From Verrucomicrobiota bacterium (lineage in GTDB: Bacteria; Verrucomicrobiota; Kiritimatiellia; CAIVKH01): a stretch of 64,000 nucleotides of DNA. The notes under the pieces are model-generated. The model ran no database searches and was not told the DNA's origin. It saw only the letters and a list, made by a program, of their open reading frames with translations. This document shows, in pieces, positions 25,101 through 32,492 of the stretch. Position numbers and translations under genes: made by a program. The DNA lies in the NCBI GenBank assembly GCA_024233345.1, contig JACKPT010000016.1, positions 13,000 through 76,999 on the forward strand, written 5' to 3'. How positions within the stretch are numbered: position 1 is the first letter of the stretch; every line of letters begins with the position of its first letter.

Positions 25101-25865
25101 TTAGAGGCTGGCCGAGCGCCACCAGGTGTGGTGCTGATCATCCATCTCGTCCTCCGATGGGTAGGGGTAGTACTTCATTTCCTGGGCATCGCCGAGGAAG
25201 AAGCCCTTCCGAATGGTCCGGAAGAATCCGTTCATGTCCGGATTGCGGTTCACGGTCTTGGTCATTTTCTTATCCGGATTGGCTGCGACATCGTCGAGAC
25301 AGTCGCAAATGTGCCCGGGGTTGGTATAGGGCAGATACCCGGCAAGGCGCCCGTCCGGCTCCCGGTCGGCCAGCATGTCCGCAAACAGAATCCGGGGGAC
25401 ACTGACCAGGTTTTTGGGGTCGGTGATGAACTTGATGAACCCGGCGGGGCCGAGGGACGAGGTGATCATCGGGGTGACCGGACTGAGCTCCTGGTAAAGG
25501 CGGGGCCCCTTGCTGTCCTGGTCGCCGGAGTAGGGCTGGGCTTCGAGGGCAAGGACCCGTCCGTCGCGGGTGACCAGGTGCAGTTTGCCGTAGGCGCTGA
25601 CCGGAATATGTTCCATTACCCGGTAAATGGCCCCGTATTTACTTCGTCGCGGCTGACCATCGCTATGGACTTCGCAGCGCTTGATCGCTTCGGCAGCGGC
25701 GGGATAGGTGTTGGCGACCGAGGGGTCAACCTCGACAAACATCACCCAGCCATAGTTGTTCTTGCGTGAACCGACCGCCATATAGGTTCCGAATTCTTCG
25801 GCGGACAGATGGGAAGCAACCAGGGCTTCGATCCGGTTACAAATGAGATAGAGTTTGGGTTCCAT
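25101..25865 (-). CDS. Protein of unknown function, cotranscribed with hppA
   Basis: A 254-residue soluble protein that I do not recognise. It starts MEPKLYLICNRIEALVASHLSAEEFGTYMAVGSRKNNYGW and contains FVEVDPSV, PYTNPGHICDCLDDV and an acidic, aromatic tail (MKYYPYPSEDEMDDQHHTWW). No signal peptide or membrane helix is visible. It lies 24 bp after the membrane pyrophosphatase gene and before a strong terminator, so the two genes form a bicistronic unit. A role connected with pyrophosphate metabolism or the pump is only a guess from position. Confidence 0.7.
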   Translation of the reverse strand: MEPKLYLICNRIEALVASHLSAEEFGTYMAVGSRKNNYGWVMFVEVDPSVANTYPAAAEAIKRCEVHSDGQPRRSKYGAIYRVMEHIPVSAYGKLHLVTRDGRVLALEAQPYSGDQDSKGPRLYQELSPVTPMITSSLGPAGFIKFITDPKNLVSVPRILFADMLADREPDGRLAGYLPYTNPGHICDCLDDVAANPDKKMTKTVNRNPDMNGFFRTIRKGFFLGDAQEMKYYPYPSEDEMDDQHHTWWRSASL

Positions 25866-25889
25866 GGTAGATCCTTTCCGGGGTGATCC

Positions 25890-28451
25890 TTACTTGGTGA
25901 TGTTGAGCCAGGTACCGATCGCGGGGGCGTACTTCACAATCAGCCCCGCGAACACAATGCTGACCATGCTCATCAGCTTGATGAGAATATTGAGCGAGGG
26001 CCCGCAGGTGTCTTTGAAGGGATCACCCACGGTATCGCCGACCACCGCGGCCTTATGGGCATCGCTGCCCTTGCCGCCGTGATGGCCCGCTTCGATATAC
26101 TTCTTGGCGTTGTCCCAGGCTCCCCCGGAGTTGGCCATGAACACCGCCATGGAAAACCCGGCGGTCAGACCGCCCACGAGGAGTCCGAGTACACCGGAGA
26201 CATCGAGAAACAGCCCGGTGACAATCGGCACCGAAATCGCGAGCAGGGAGGGAATCACCATTTCGCGTTGGGCACCGGTGGTGGAAATGGCCACGCAGCG
26301 CGCATAGTCCGGCCGGTCTTTGCCTTCCATGATCCCCGGCTTCTCCTTGAACTGTCGCCGGACCTCGGTGACCATGGCGAAGGCGGCCCGTCCCACCGCT
26401 TTCATGGTGAGGGCGCTGAACACAAATACCAGCAATACGCCGAGGAACACCCCGACCAGTACCTTCGGATTCATCAGGGTGATGGTGTAGTAGTTCATGA
26501 AATCTTCCAGCCCCGCCTTGGTAGCGACGAGGGGTTTTCCATCGAGGTCGGTCGCGGTGGTGGCGGCCTTGGCCCGGTGGCCGGATTCATTGATGATGAC
26601 CGAATGCACGTCGCCATCGATGGTCACCCGCACGGCATTCTTGCCGGAGCCCTCGAAGGCACTGAGGGTCCAGTTCTGGTTTCCGGCCCGGCTGCTGTCG
26701 GATCCGGCGAAGTAGAAGCCGTACTTGCCATGGTCGAATGATTTGACCGTGTAGGCTTCACCGTCGGCGGGCGCTTCATAGGCGGAGGCAATTTCCCGGT
26801 GGATACCGATGCGGATTTCCTCGATGTAGCTGGCGAGGAGAGCCAGGGCAGTGAGGGCGGCAGAGCCGATGGCAAAGCCCTTGCCGATGGCGGCGGTGGT
26901 GTTTCCGAGCGAGTCGAGGGCGTCGGTACGGGCGCGCACTTCCTTGGGTAAGCCGCTCATTTCCGCATTGCCGCCCGCGTTATCGGCGATGGGGCCGTAG
27001 GCATCGGTGGCGAGGGTGAGCCCGAGGGTGGAGAGCATGCCCACGGCGGCAATGCCCACCCCGTAGAGACCGGCGAGCAGATCGTGAAAGCCATCGTTGA
27101 GCCCGAAGGCCAGCATGGTCGCAAAACAAACCGCCATCACCGGAATCCAGGTGGACAACATGCCTTCCGCGATACCACCGATGATAATGGTGGCCGGCCC
27201 GGTCTCGGCCTGGTCGGCGATGAACTGGGTCGGTTTGAATTCCGCTGCGGTAGCCCACTCGGTGCCCTTGCCGATGACAATGCCGAGGAGCACCCCGACG
27301 GCGATGGCCCAGAAGACCCCGATCGGCATGGCGAGGAATTTGATGATGAAGAAGGCCGCCACCACAATCAGGATGCTGGACAGGTAGATGCCGCGATTGA
27401 GAGCGGACAGCAATTCCTTCATGGTCGCCGTTTCCTTGGTACGCACCACGAAGATCCCGAGGATGGAGAGGAGAATACCTGCCGCGGCGAGCAGCATCGG
27501 GGCAGACAGGTAGGTGAAGGTTTTGGTCAGTTCCCAGCCCTGGACGCTGGCTGCCGCCACTCCGAGGGCGGCGGTGGCGAGGATGGAACCGGCATAACTT
27601 TCATAGAGGTCAGCGCCCATGCCCGCGACATCGCCGACATTGTCACCGACGTTATCCGCGATGGTGGCGGGGTTCCGGGGATCGTCTTCAGGAATCCCCG
27701 CTTCGACTTTACCCACGAGGTCGGCGCCGACATCAGCGGCCTTGGTGTAGATCCCTCCGCCAACCCGGGCGAACAGGGCCTGGGTGGAAGCGCCCATGCC
27801 GAAGCAGAGCATGACCACGGTGATGGTTTCGAGGTTCATCGGGTCACCGCCCACCAGTTTGTGATGGAAGAAATAGAGGTAGATGAACCAGATCGCGATA
27901 TCGATGAGGGCAAGTCCGACCACGGTGAGCCCCATGACCGCCCCGGCCCGGAAGGCGATAACCAGCCCCTTGTTCAGGGATTCGCTGGCCCCTTGGGCGG
28001 TGCGGGCGGAGGCCGCGGTTGCGGTCTTCATTCCGATGAAGCCGGCGAGGCCCGAGAACAGACCGCCGGTCAGGAAGGCAAACGGAACCAGCGGGTGTTG
28101 CACTCCGAGCCCGAAGGCCATGAAGGACAGAAAGAGTACGAGAATGAAAAAGACAAACCCGACCACTTTGTACTGCCGCCGCAGGTAGGCATAGGCTCCT
28201 TCACGGACATACCCGGCGATTTCCTTCATCCGGTCCGTACCTTCGCTGCATGTGATGATGGACCGATAAAAGTACCAGGCCATGAAGAGCGCGCCAAAGG
28301 CGGCAACCGGTACGATGTACCACCAGCCCGGCAGAGAGCGCGCGACTTCACCACCGGCTTCCGCCGCTTCCACCGCCCATGCCGGTGTCGCCAGCAGTGC
28401 CAGCGCCAATCCAAGCATCCGTTGTATCCAGTTCAAACGTTTCATCTGCAA
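25890..28451 (-). CDS. hppA: Membrane-bound ion-translocating pyrophosphatase, K+-dependent class
   Basis: An 853-residue integral membrane protein that couples pyrophosphate hydrolysis to H+ or Na+ export. The catalytic loop is ADVGADLVGKVEAGIPEDDPRNPATIADNVGDNVGD, and further acidic motifs are in DAYGPIADNAGGNAEM and DNAKKYIE. GNTTAAIGKGFAIGSA has Ala at the signature position, the mark of potassium-dependent enzymes. Whether it pumps Na+ or H+ is unresolved. An extra soluble segment of about 105 residues (about 543-650) interrupts the C-terminal half. An N-terminal hydrophobic segment could be a signal peptide or an extra helix. Confidence 0.95.
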   Translation of the reverse strand: MQMKRLNWIQRMLGLALALLATPAWAVEAAEAGGEVARSLPGWWYIVPVAAFGALFMAWYFYRSIITCSEGTDRMKEIAGYVREGAYAYLRRQYKVVGFVFFILVLFLSFMAFGLGVQHPLVPFAFLTGGLFSGLAGFIGMKTATAASARTAQGASESLNKGLVIAFRAGAVMGLTVVGLALIDIAIWFIYLYFFHHKLVGGDPMNLETITVVMLCFGMGASTQALFARVGGGIYTKAADVGADLVGKVEAGIPEDDPRNPATIADNVGDNVGDVAGMGADLYESYAGSILATAALGVAAASVQGWELTKTFTYLSAPMLLAAAGILLSILGIFVVRTKETATMKELLSALNRGIYLSSILIVVAAFFIIKFLAMPIGVFWAIAVGVLLGIVIGKGTEWATAAEFKPTQFIADQAETGPATIIIGGIAEGMLSTWIPVMAVCFATMLAFGLNDGFHDLLAGLYGVGIAAVGMLSTLGLTLATDAYGPIADNAGGNAEMSGLPKEVRARTDALDSLGNTTAAIGKGFAIGSAALTALALLASYIEEIRIGIHREIASAYEAPADGEAYTVKSFDHGKYGFYFAGSDSSRAGNQNWTLSAFEGSGKNAVRVTIDGDVHSVIINESGHRAKAATTATDLDGKPLVATKAGLEDFMNYYTITLMNPKVLVGVFLGVLLVFVFSALTMKAVGRAAFAMVTEVRRQFKEKPGIMEGKDRPDYARCVAISTTGAQREMVIPSLLAISVPIVTGLFLDVSGVLGLLVGGLTAGFSMAVFMANSGGAWDNAKKYIEAGHHGGKGSDAHKAAVVGDTVGDPFKDTCGPSLNILIKLMSMVSIVFAGLIVKYAPAIGTWLNITK

Positions 28452-28641
28452 GTTCCTTCCGTCCTCAATCCAAGTATTCCTGTGAAATCACCACACGTTG
28501 AGCGCGGTGGTTATTGCGACCCACGGTAGTGGCGATGTGTCCCGATCCGCAACAGGAAACCGGATCAGGGAGGCAATGGGACCTGCTATCGGGGAAACCC
28601 TGAGGCTGGGGCTGAGATACCTCAAGCCTGCTTCGCGCCGG

Positions 28642-29475
28642 TTATAGGCGGATGAGTGGGGTGTAGCCTTCCCGGTAGGTTGGAAAGCGGAAGGAGAATC
28701 CACTTTCGCGCAGTTTGGTACTGTCGCACCGTTTGTTTCCACCCCGGCCGAGGGGTGGCGATGCATCGTCCGGCAGGAAGGGCGGGGTGGGGAGGTGCAT
28801 GGTTTCGGCGAGAAATGTGATCAGTTCATTGCGATCGACCGGCTGATGGTCGCTGGCAATGTAAAGAGAATCCGGCTCTGGGTGGTGGAGCAGATGGACG
28901 ATCGCTCGCGCGGCATCCTCGACGTGAATGTGATTCATGAAGCGGGGTGATCCAGGCAGGCGCCGGGCCTGACCCTCCCGCACCAACCGGATCCAACGGC
29001 AGCGCTCGGGTCCGTAGATCCCGGAAAGGCGAACCACTACATGAGCCAATCCGCTGCCCTCCAACAACTGCTCGGCCTCACGATAGCACCGTGCAACTTC
29101 CCGCACGGGATTGGGTTCGGTTGTTTCGTTGACCCAGCGCCCATCCACGACCGAATAGATTCCGGTGGTGGAGGTGAAGAGCATGCGGTCGATGGTGCCC
29201 TGTGTTTTGACCCAGCTCACCACCCGTGAAAAACCCTCCACAAACAAGGACCGGTAATCCTCCAGTGCCGCCCCTTGAAGTCCGGCACAATAGACCACGC
29301 GGTCCACCGGCCCGGGCAGGTGGATGGACTCCGGTCGGGTCAGGTCACCGGCGATGGCAAAAGGATCGTCCGGCTGGGGTGTGCGACGAACCGTCCATAC
29401 CGTGTGACCAGCTTCCCGCAGCGTGTCCGCGACCCGCCGACCCACATAGCCTGCGCCCAGAATCAAGATCTTCAT
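28642..29475 (-). CDS. NAD-dependent epimerase/dehydratase family (SDR) protein
   Basis: A 277-residue Rossmann protein. It begins MKILILGAGYVGRRVADTL (glycine-rich NAD(P) loop). STTGIYSVVDG marks the catalytic region with a Y, and RLSGIYGPER and NHIHVEDAARAIVHLL are typical of extended SDRs. The YeeZ-like subgroup is a fair match. The substrate is unknown. The start at 29475 was chosen because sequence upstream in frame has no family similarity. It is divergent from the secreted protein gene. Confidence 0.85.
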   Translation of the reverse strand: MKILILGAGYVGRRVADTLREAGHTVWTVRRTPQPDDPFAIAGDLTRPESIHLPGPVDRVVYCAGLQGAALEDYRSLFVEGFSRVVSWVKTQGTIDRMLFTSTTGIYSVVDGRWVNETTEPNPVREVARCYREAEQLLEGSGLAHVVVRLSGIYGPERCRWIRLVREGQARRLPGSPRFMNHIHVEDAARAIVHLLHHPEPDSLYIASDHQPVDRNELITFLAETMHLPTPPFLPDDASPPLGRGGNKRCDSTKLRESGFSFRFPTYREGYTPLIRL

Positions 29476-29562
29476 GGGGGGACTGTACCGTGGAAGGGTG
29501 AATAGGGAAAGACGCGGCCCAAGAGTTATACGGATTTCACGAATGGGGATGGGGGGATTCGC

Positions 29563-29591
29563 TTGCGGCCTTGATTCATTCGGCGCACTAT
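29563..29591 (+). promoter_or_regulatory. Possible sigma70 promoter of the secreted SdrD_B-like gene
   Basis: TTGCGG, 17-base spacer, CACTAT, ending 14 bases before the start codon, which would imply a very short leader. Moderate match only. Confidence 0.3.
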
Positions 29592-29605
29592 GGTGTTGAA
29601 AGCTG

Positions 29606-30628
29606 ATGAGTGTATTCCTTCCATGGTCTCGATGGCTTGGCCGGTCGCCGGTGATGGTCGGGTTGGCGCTTGTCCTTTCTTTTTCAGCCCATGCCCAAAG
29701 CAACAGTATCAGTGGTTGGGTCTGGCATGACCTGAATACCAATGGACTGCAGGATATCGGGGAGCCTGCTTTGAACAATTATGTCTTTATCGCTTTGACC
29801 AATAGTTGGTCGGACCGAATCATTGCCGAGTGCAATGAGTATGGTCATTATACCTTTAGCAATCTTAATCCGGGAATCTATTCCCTTTTGGTTGGTTCCA
29901 CTTCTACGTATTCACACCAACTTCTGTTAACGTTGGTTGATCAAGGAGACGATGACCTTGTCGATAGCGATTTTGAGGAAGCTGGGCTGATAAACAACCT
30001 TGATATATCCAATGGCACGCATCTGGTTTTCGATGCAGGTTTTCGCGACTGGAAGCGCGAACTGACCCTGACGAACTGGATTGTAGGATTCGAGACCGAT
30101 GAATCGATTATTGTGGTTGAGGGCGAATCCTTGGAAAGGGTGTGCCGTGTAGAGAATACGGGGGAAACCATCCTGACCCCGGTTGATCTATCCGACTCCG
30201 AATTCGGTTCAATCGTTACACTGTTTTTCCCCCACTATATAGCCCCTGGTGAAGTCTATTGGTTAACCAATCACTTTTTGGCCAACCACTCAATGACGGG
30301 CTCTATATTGGCGGTGGGCCTCCCGACGGACTTTATGTTTTATTCACTTCGCTACGATCCAGTGGTGGTGTCGAGTGATTATCGGATCATTGTCGTCGAT
30401 GCAGACGCAGGAATTGCCAGGGTGGTGCCAGAGGCGAATGCGATGACCTGGACCATGACGAATCTGACGGCGGGTATGTCGGGGGCGTTGGAGCAGGCTA
30501 CGGGTTCGCTCACTTCGATGTGGGAGGAGGTGGCGACTTTCCCGGTGACCGGGTGGACCATGCAATGTTCGGTTCCCTTCAGTAATGACGCCAACCGAGC
30601 GTACCACCGCATCCGCCAATCCTGGTGA
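29606..30628 (+). CDS. Secreted protein with SdrD_B-like N-terminal domain
   Basis: A 340-residue exported protein. The signal peptide ends ALVLSFSAHAQ. Residues about 34-135 (ISGWVWHDLNTNGLQDIGEPALNNYVFIAL, GHYTFSNLNPGIYSLLV) match the SdrD_B/carboxypeptidase-regulatory-like beta-sandwich. The C-terminus (WEEVATFPVTGWTMQCSV...AYHRIRQSW) resembles the short C-terminal module that many secreted Verrucomicrobiota proteins share. The coding sequence is clearly richer in A and T than its neighbours. Its role at the cell surface is unknown. Confidence 0.75.
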   Translation: MSVFLPWSRWLGRSPVMVGLALVLSFSAHAQSNSISGWVWHDLNTNGLQDIGEPALNNYVFIALTNSWSDRIIAECNEYGHYTFSNLNPGIYSLLVGSTSTYSHQLLLTLVDQGDDDLVDSDFEEAGLINNLDISNGTHLVFDAGFRDWKRELTLTNWIVGFETDESIIVVEGESLERVCRVENTGETILTPVDLSDSEFGSIVTLFFPHYIAPGEVYWLTNHFLANHSMTGSILAVGLPTDFMFYSLRYDPVVVSSDYRIIVVDADAGIARVVPEANAMTWTMTNLTAGMSGALEQATGSLTSMWEEVATFPVTGWTMQCSVPFSNDANRAYHRIRQSW

Positions 30629-30640
30629 TCAGGGTCGCAG

Positions 30641-31393
30641 TCACCATCTGAAGCTCATCGCCACCCCCCCATAGAGCTCTTCTTCCTCGAAGTCGTCGAT
30701 GGCCGCGAGGGGTAGGGTGTAGGCGATGAAGGGGGTGAGGGTCAGGGTTTCGTTGATGGCATAGGGGGCCTTGAGTGTGAACAGGGCATGGTTGGGGAGG
30801 TTGTTGTCGATATAGTAACGCAGGGCATATCCATATTCGGCGGAGAGGGTCAGGCTCAGTTGCCCGTTCAGCGTTTGATAGAACTCGCCGATCGCCCGCA
30901 GGATGTGGCCGTTTGCTTCGGTATCGTATTGATCCCGCACCTGCAAAAAGACAGGACCGGAGGCGTAGGAAAGATGCATCGCAAACTCATGCGACTGGTC
31001 GCTGGTCTCAAAGGGTACCTCGAGGTAGTTGAAGAGTGAGTAGGCGACTCCCCCGCTCAGGGTGTCGGTCAGGGTCCGGTCCACCCCAGTGTAGAGATCA
31101 ATCTCGTGATAGGTGCCATCGGTCAGGTAGCCATACCAGCCGCCGCCCCATACCGTGGTTTGCGCATCAAGAGCCGACGAAAGATACAGGTCGGCATGAT
31201 ACAGGTGACGGCTCAGGCGGTAGCCATAGAGAACGTAACGGCTGTCATAACCGATCGTAGCCGTGCTGTCGATGGATGCCGCCCGGGCCGATTGCAGGTG
31301 GGGGAACAGGAGGCAGAACAGCAGCATGGGTTGGAGCAGCCATCGGGGGGCGTGGCAACGGATCACTTTTATCAAAGGTAAGGGTGGGTTCAT
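30641..31393 (-). CDS. Outer-membrane beta-barrel protein, putative thiamine-uptake porin
   Basis: A 250-residue protein with a signal peptide (LLQPMLLFCLLFPHLQSARA). Alternating amphipathic strands follow, such as STATIGYDSRYVLYGYRL, TVWGGGWYGYL, HEIDLYTGVDRTL and the C-terminal aromatic strand LYGGVAMSFRW, which ends in an aromatic residue as barrels do. It is 17 bp after the PnuC-family gene and under the same TPP riboswitch, so a role in moving thiamine across the outer membrane is inferred. No TonB box or plug domain is present. The start was chosen at MNPPLPLIK. Confidence 0.75.
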   Translation of the reverse strand: MNPPLPLIKVIRCHAPRWLLQPMLLFCLLFPHLQSARAASIDSTATIGYDSRYVLYGYRLSRHLYHADLYLSSALDAQTTVWGGGWYGYLTDGTYHEIDLYTGVDRTLTDTLSGGVAYSLFNYLEVPFETSDQSHEFAMHLSYASGPVFLQVRDQYDTEANGHILRAIGEFYQTLNGQLSLTLSAEYGYALRYYIDNNLPNHALFTLKAPYAINETLTLTPFIAYTLPLAAIDDFEEEELYGGVAMSFRW

Positions 31394-31410
31394 GGCTATC
31401 GGTTCCTGGT

Positions 31411-32064
31411 TCAGGGTTGATGTTGCTTGATGGATTTTTGCCATTGGACCCAACCGTAGATGCCGAGTCCGAGAAACAATGCATACTGAATCGAATAGAG
31501 AGGCGCGTCCTTGATCCAATAAATGTGGATGCCAAGGACATTGACAATCAGCCAACCCACCCAGTTCTCCATCCGCTTGCGGGCTTGAAGAAATTGAGCG
31601 AAGTAGTTGAGCACGGTGGTGGTGGAATCACGCCAGAGCAGGGAAGGTTCGGGAATCCAGCTCACGTGGGAGGCGAGCAGGGTGATGCCGGCCGCCCACA
31701 GCACAATGGCGGCGGCTGCGACCACGATCAGCATGGCCTGTCGCGGCAAAGGCAGCCAGGTGGGGACAAAGGGTTTCTCCTCAGCGAGGGTCCCGGAGCC
31801 CCGGCGGTGCCAGACCACCCAGCAGTAGATCTGAATCGGGATGTAGGTCGCGTAGAGGATCCCGTCGGAGACCAGTTGCCATTCGACCATGGCGAGGTAG
31901 GTGGAAATGGCTGCCCATGCGATCCCGATCGGCCAGCCGAGTATTTTTTCCCGGGCGATCAGGATGACTCCGGTTACCCCGCACAGGGTGGCGATGATTT
32001 CCAGCGGGGTGGACCCCAAGAGGTAGCGCCATTCAATAGCCCCGAAAATCAGATGTTCCGTCAT
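31411..32064 (-). CDS. pnuT: PnuC-family vitamin transporter, probably thiamine (PnuT)
   Basis: A 217-residue inner-membrane protein of the PnuC family, with about seven helices and the typical motifs SPLEIIATLCGVTGV-like start (TPLEIIATLCG), GWPIGIAWAAISTYLAM, IYCWVVWHRRG and W-x2-N motif NWVGWLIVNVLGIHIYW. PnuC proteins transport nicotinamide riboside, while relatives preceded by TPP riboswitches (PnuT) transport thiamine. The riboswitch upstream favours thiamine. The start at MTEHLIF follows GGAGAAAG. A longer reading frame upstream runs through the riboswitch and is not real. Confidence 0.88.
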   Translation of the reverse strand: MTEHLIFGAIEWRYLLGSTPLEIIATLCGVTGVILIAREKILGWPIGIAWAAISTYLAMVEWQLVSDGILYATYIPIQIYCWVVWHRRGSGTLAEEKPFVPTWLPLPRQAMLIVVAAAAIVLWAAGITLLASHVSWIPEPSLLWRDSTTTVLNYFAQFLQARKRMENWVGWLIVNVLGIHIYWIKDAPLYSIQYALFLGLGIYGWVQWQKSIKQHQP

Positions 32065-32108
32065 TGCTTTCTCCTGCATTAGCCGGAGGGTCGAAACCTC
32101 CCGGCCGG

Positions 32109-32141
32109 GAAAAAGAAAACCCACCGGTTCAAATGGCGGGT
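32109..32141 (-). terminator. Riboswitch expression-platform terminator
   Basis: On the minus strand, the stem ACCCGCC/GGTGGGT is followed by TTTTCTTTTT. It lies between the TPP aptamer and the pnuT start, as expected for transcription termination on ligand binding. Confidence 0.7.
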
Positions 32142-32164
32142 CGAGCTTCCACAGACGGAAAACA

Positions 32165-32261
32165 TCGACTTCCTTCGGCGGTACGAACCGCATCAGGTTC
32201 CAAGGGTCTCCCACGCGGGATCTCAGCGAGTGGCCTTTTCTGGCGACCGCTCCCCTGTCGA
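32165..32261 (-). promoter_or_regulatory. TPP riboswitch (THI element)
   Basis: The minus strand carries the conserved thi-box parts in order: AGGGGAGC, CGCTGAGA, ACCCTTGGAACCTGATGCGG and the 3' part ACCGCCGAAGGAAGTCGA. The closing stem P1 is TCGAC/GTCGA. TPP binding would shut off the downstream pnuT and outer-membrane barrel genes. Confidence 0.93.
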
Positions 32262-32271
32262 ACTGGAAGCC

Positions 32272-32300
32272 AGACTAGCGAGCCGCCGGGGAGGAGGCAA
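32272..32300 (-). promoter_or_regulatory. Predicted sigma70 promoter of the TPP-riboswitch operon
   Basis: TTGCCT, 17-base spacer, TAGTCT on the minus strand. The -10 box ends about 11 bases before the aptamer, which fits a transcript starting at the riboswitch. Confidence 0.6.
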
Positions 32301-32349
32301 GGGGTTTCGGATGCGAAAAAATATTTGGGGGGAAATTAGCGCAAACGGG

Positions 32350-32437
32350 GCTTCACCACATGGGTGAAGCTGAATCAATCGTATCACGGGCTCGCATAGC
32401 TCGCCTCTCCACATGGTTGTGGAGGGCAGAGCTATGC
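32350..32437. repeat. Pair of inverted repeats (21 bp and 44 bp)
   Basis: GCTTCACC-5-GGTGAAGC (32350-32370) and a 44-bp imperfect palindrome (32394-32437) with arms GCATAGCTC/GAGCTATGC and an inner TCCACA/TGTGGA stem. They lie between the amylase stop and the riboswitch promoter. No T run follows on the minus strand directly, so a simple terminator is not certain. They may be a dispersed palindromic element. Confidence 0.75.
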
Positions 32438-32492
32438 GATGCCGAAGTGTCGCCAAAGATTAAGGTGCTGGATCCATGGATTCAGGAGAAGA

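Noticed and set aside
27084..28529. Plus-strand frame of 481 codons opposite hppA
   Set aside because: Charged low-complexity His/Glu/Asp-rich translation that mirrors membrane helices of the real gene.
32065..32214. N-terminal extension of the PnuC-family protein
   Set aside because: The extension is encoded by the TPP aptamer and its terminator. The start at 32064 follows a ribosome binding site.
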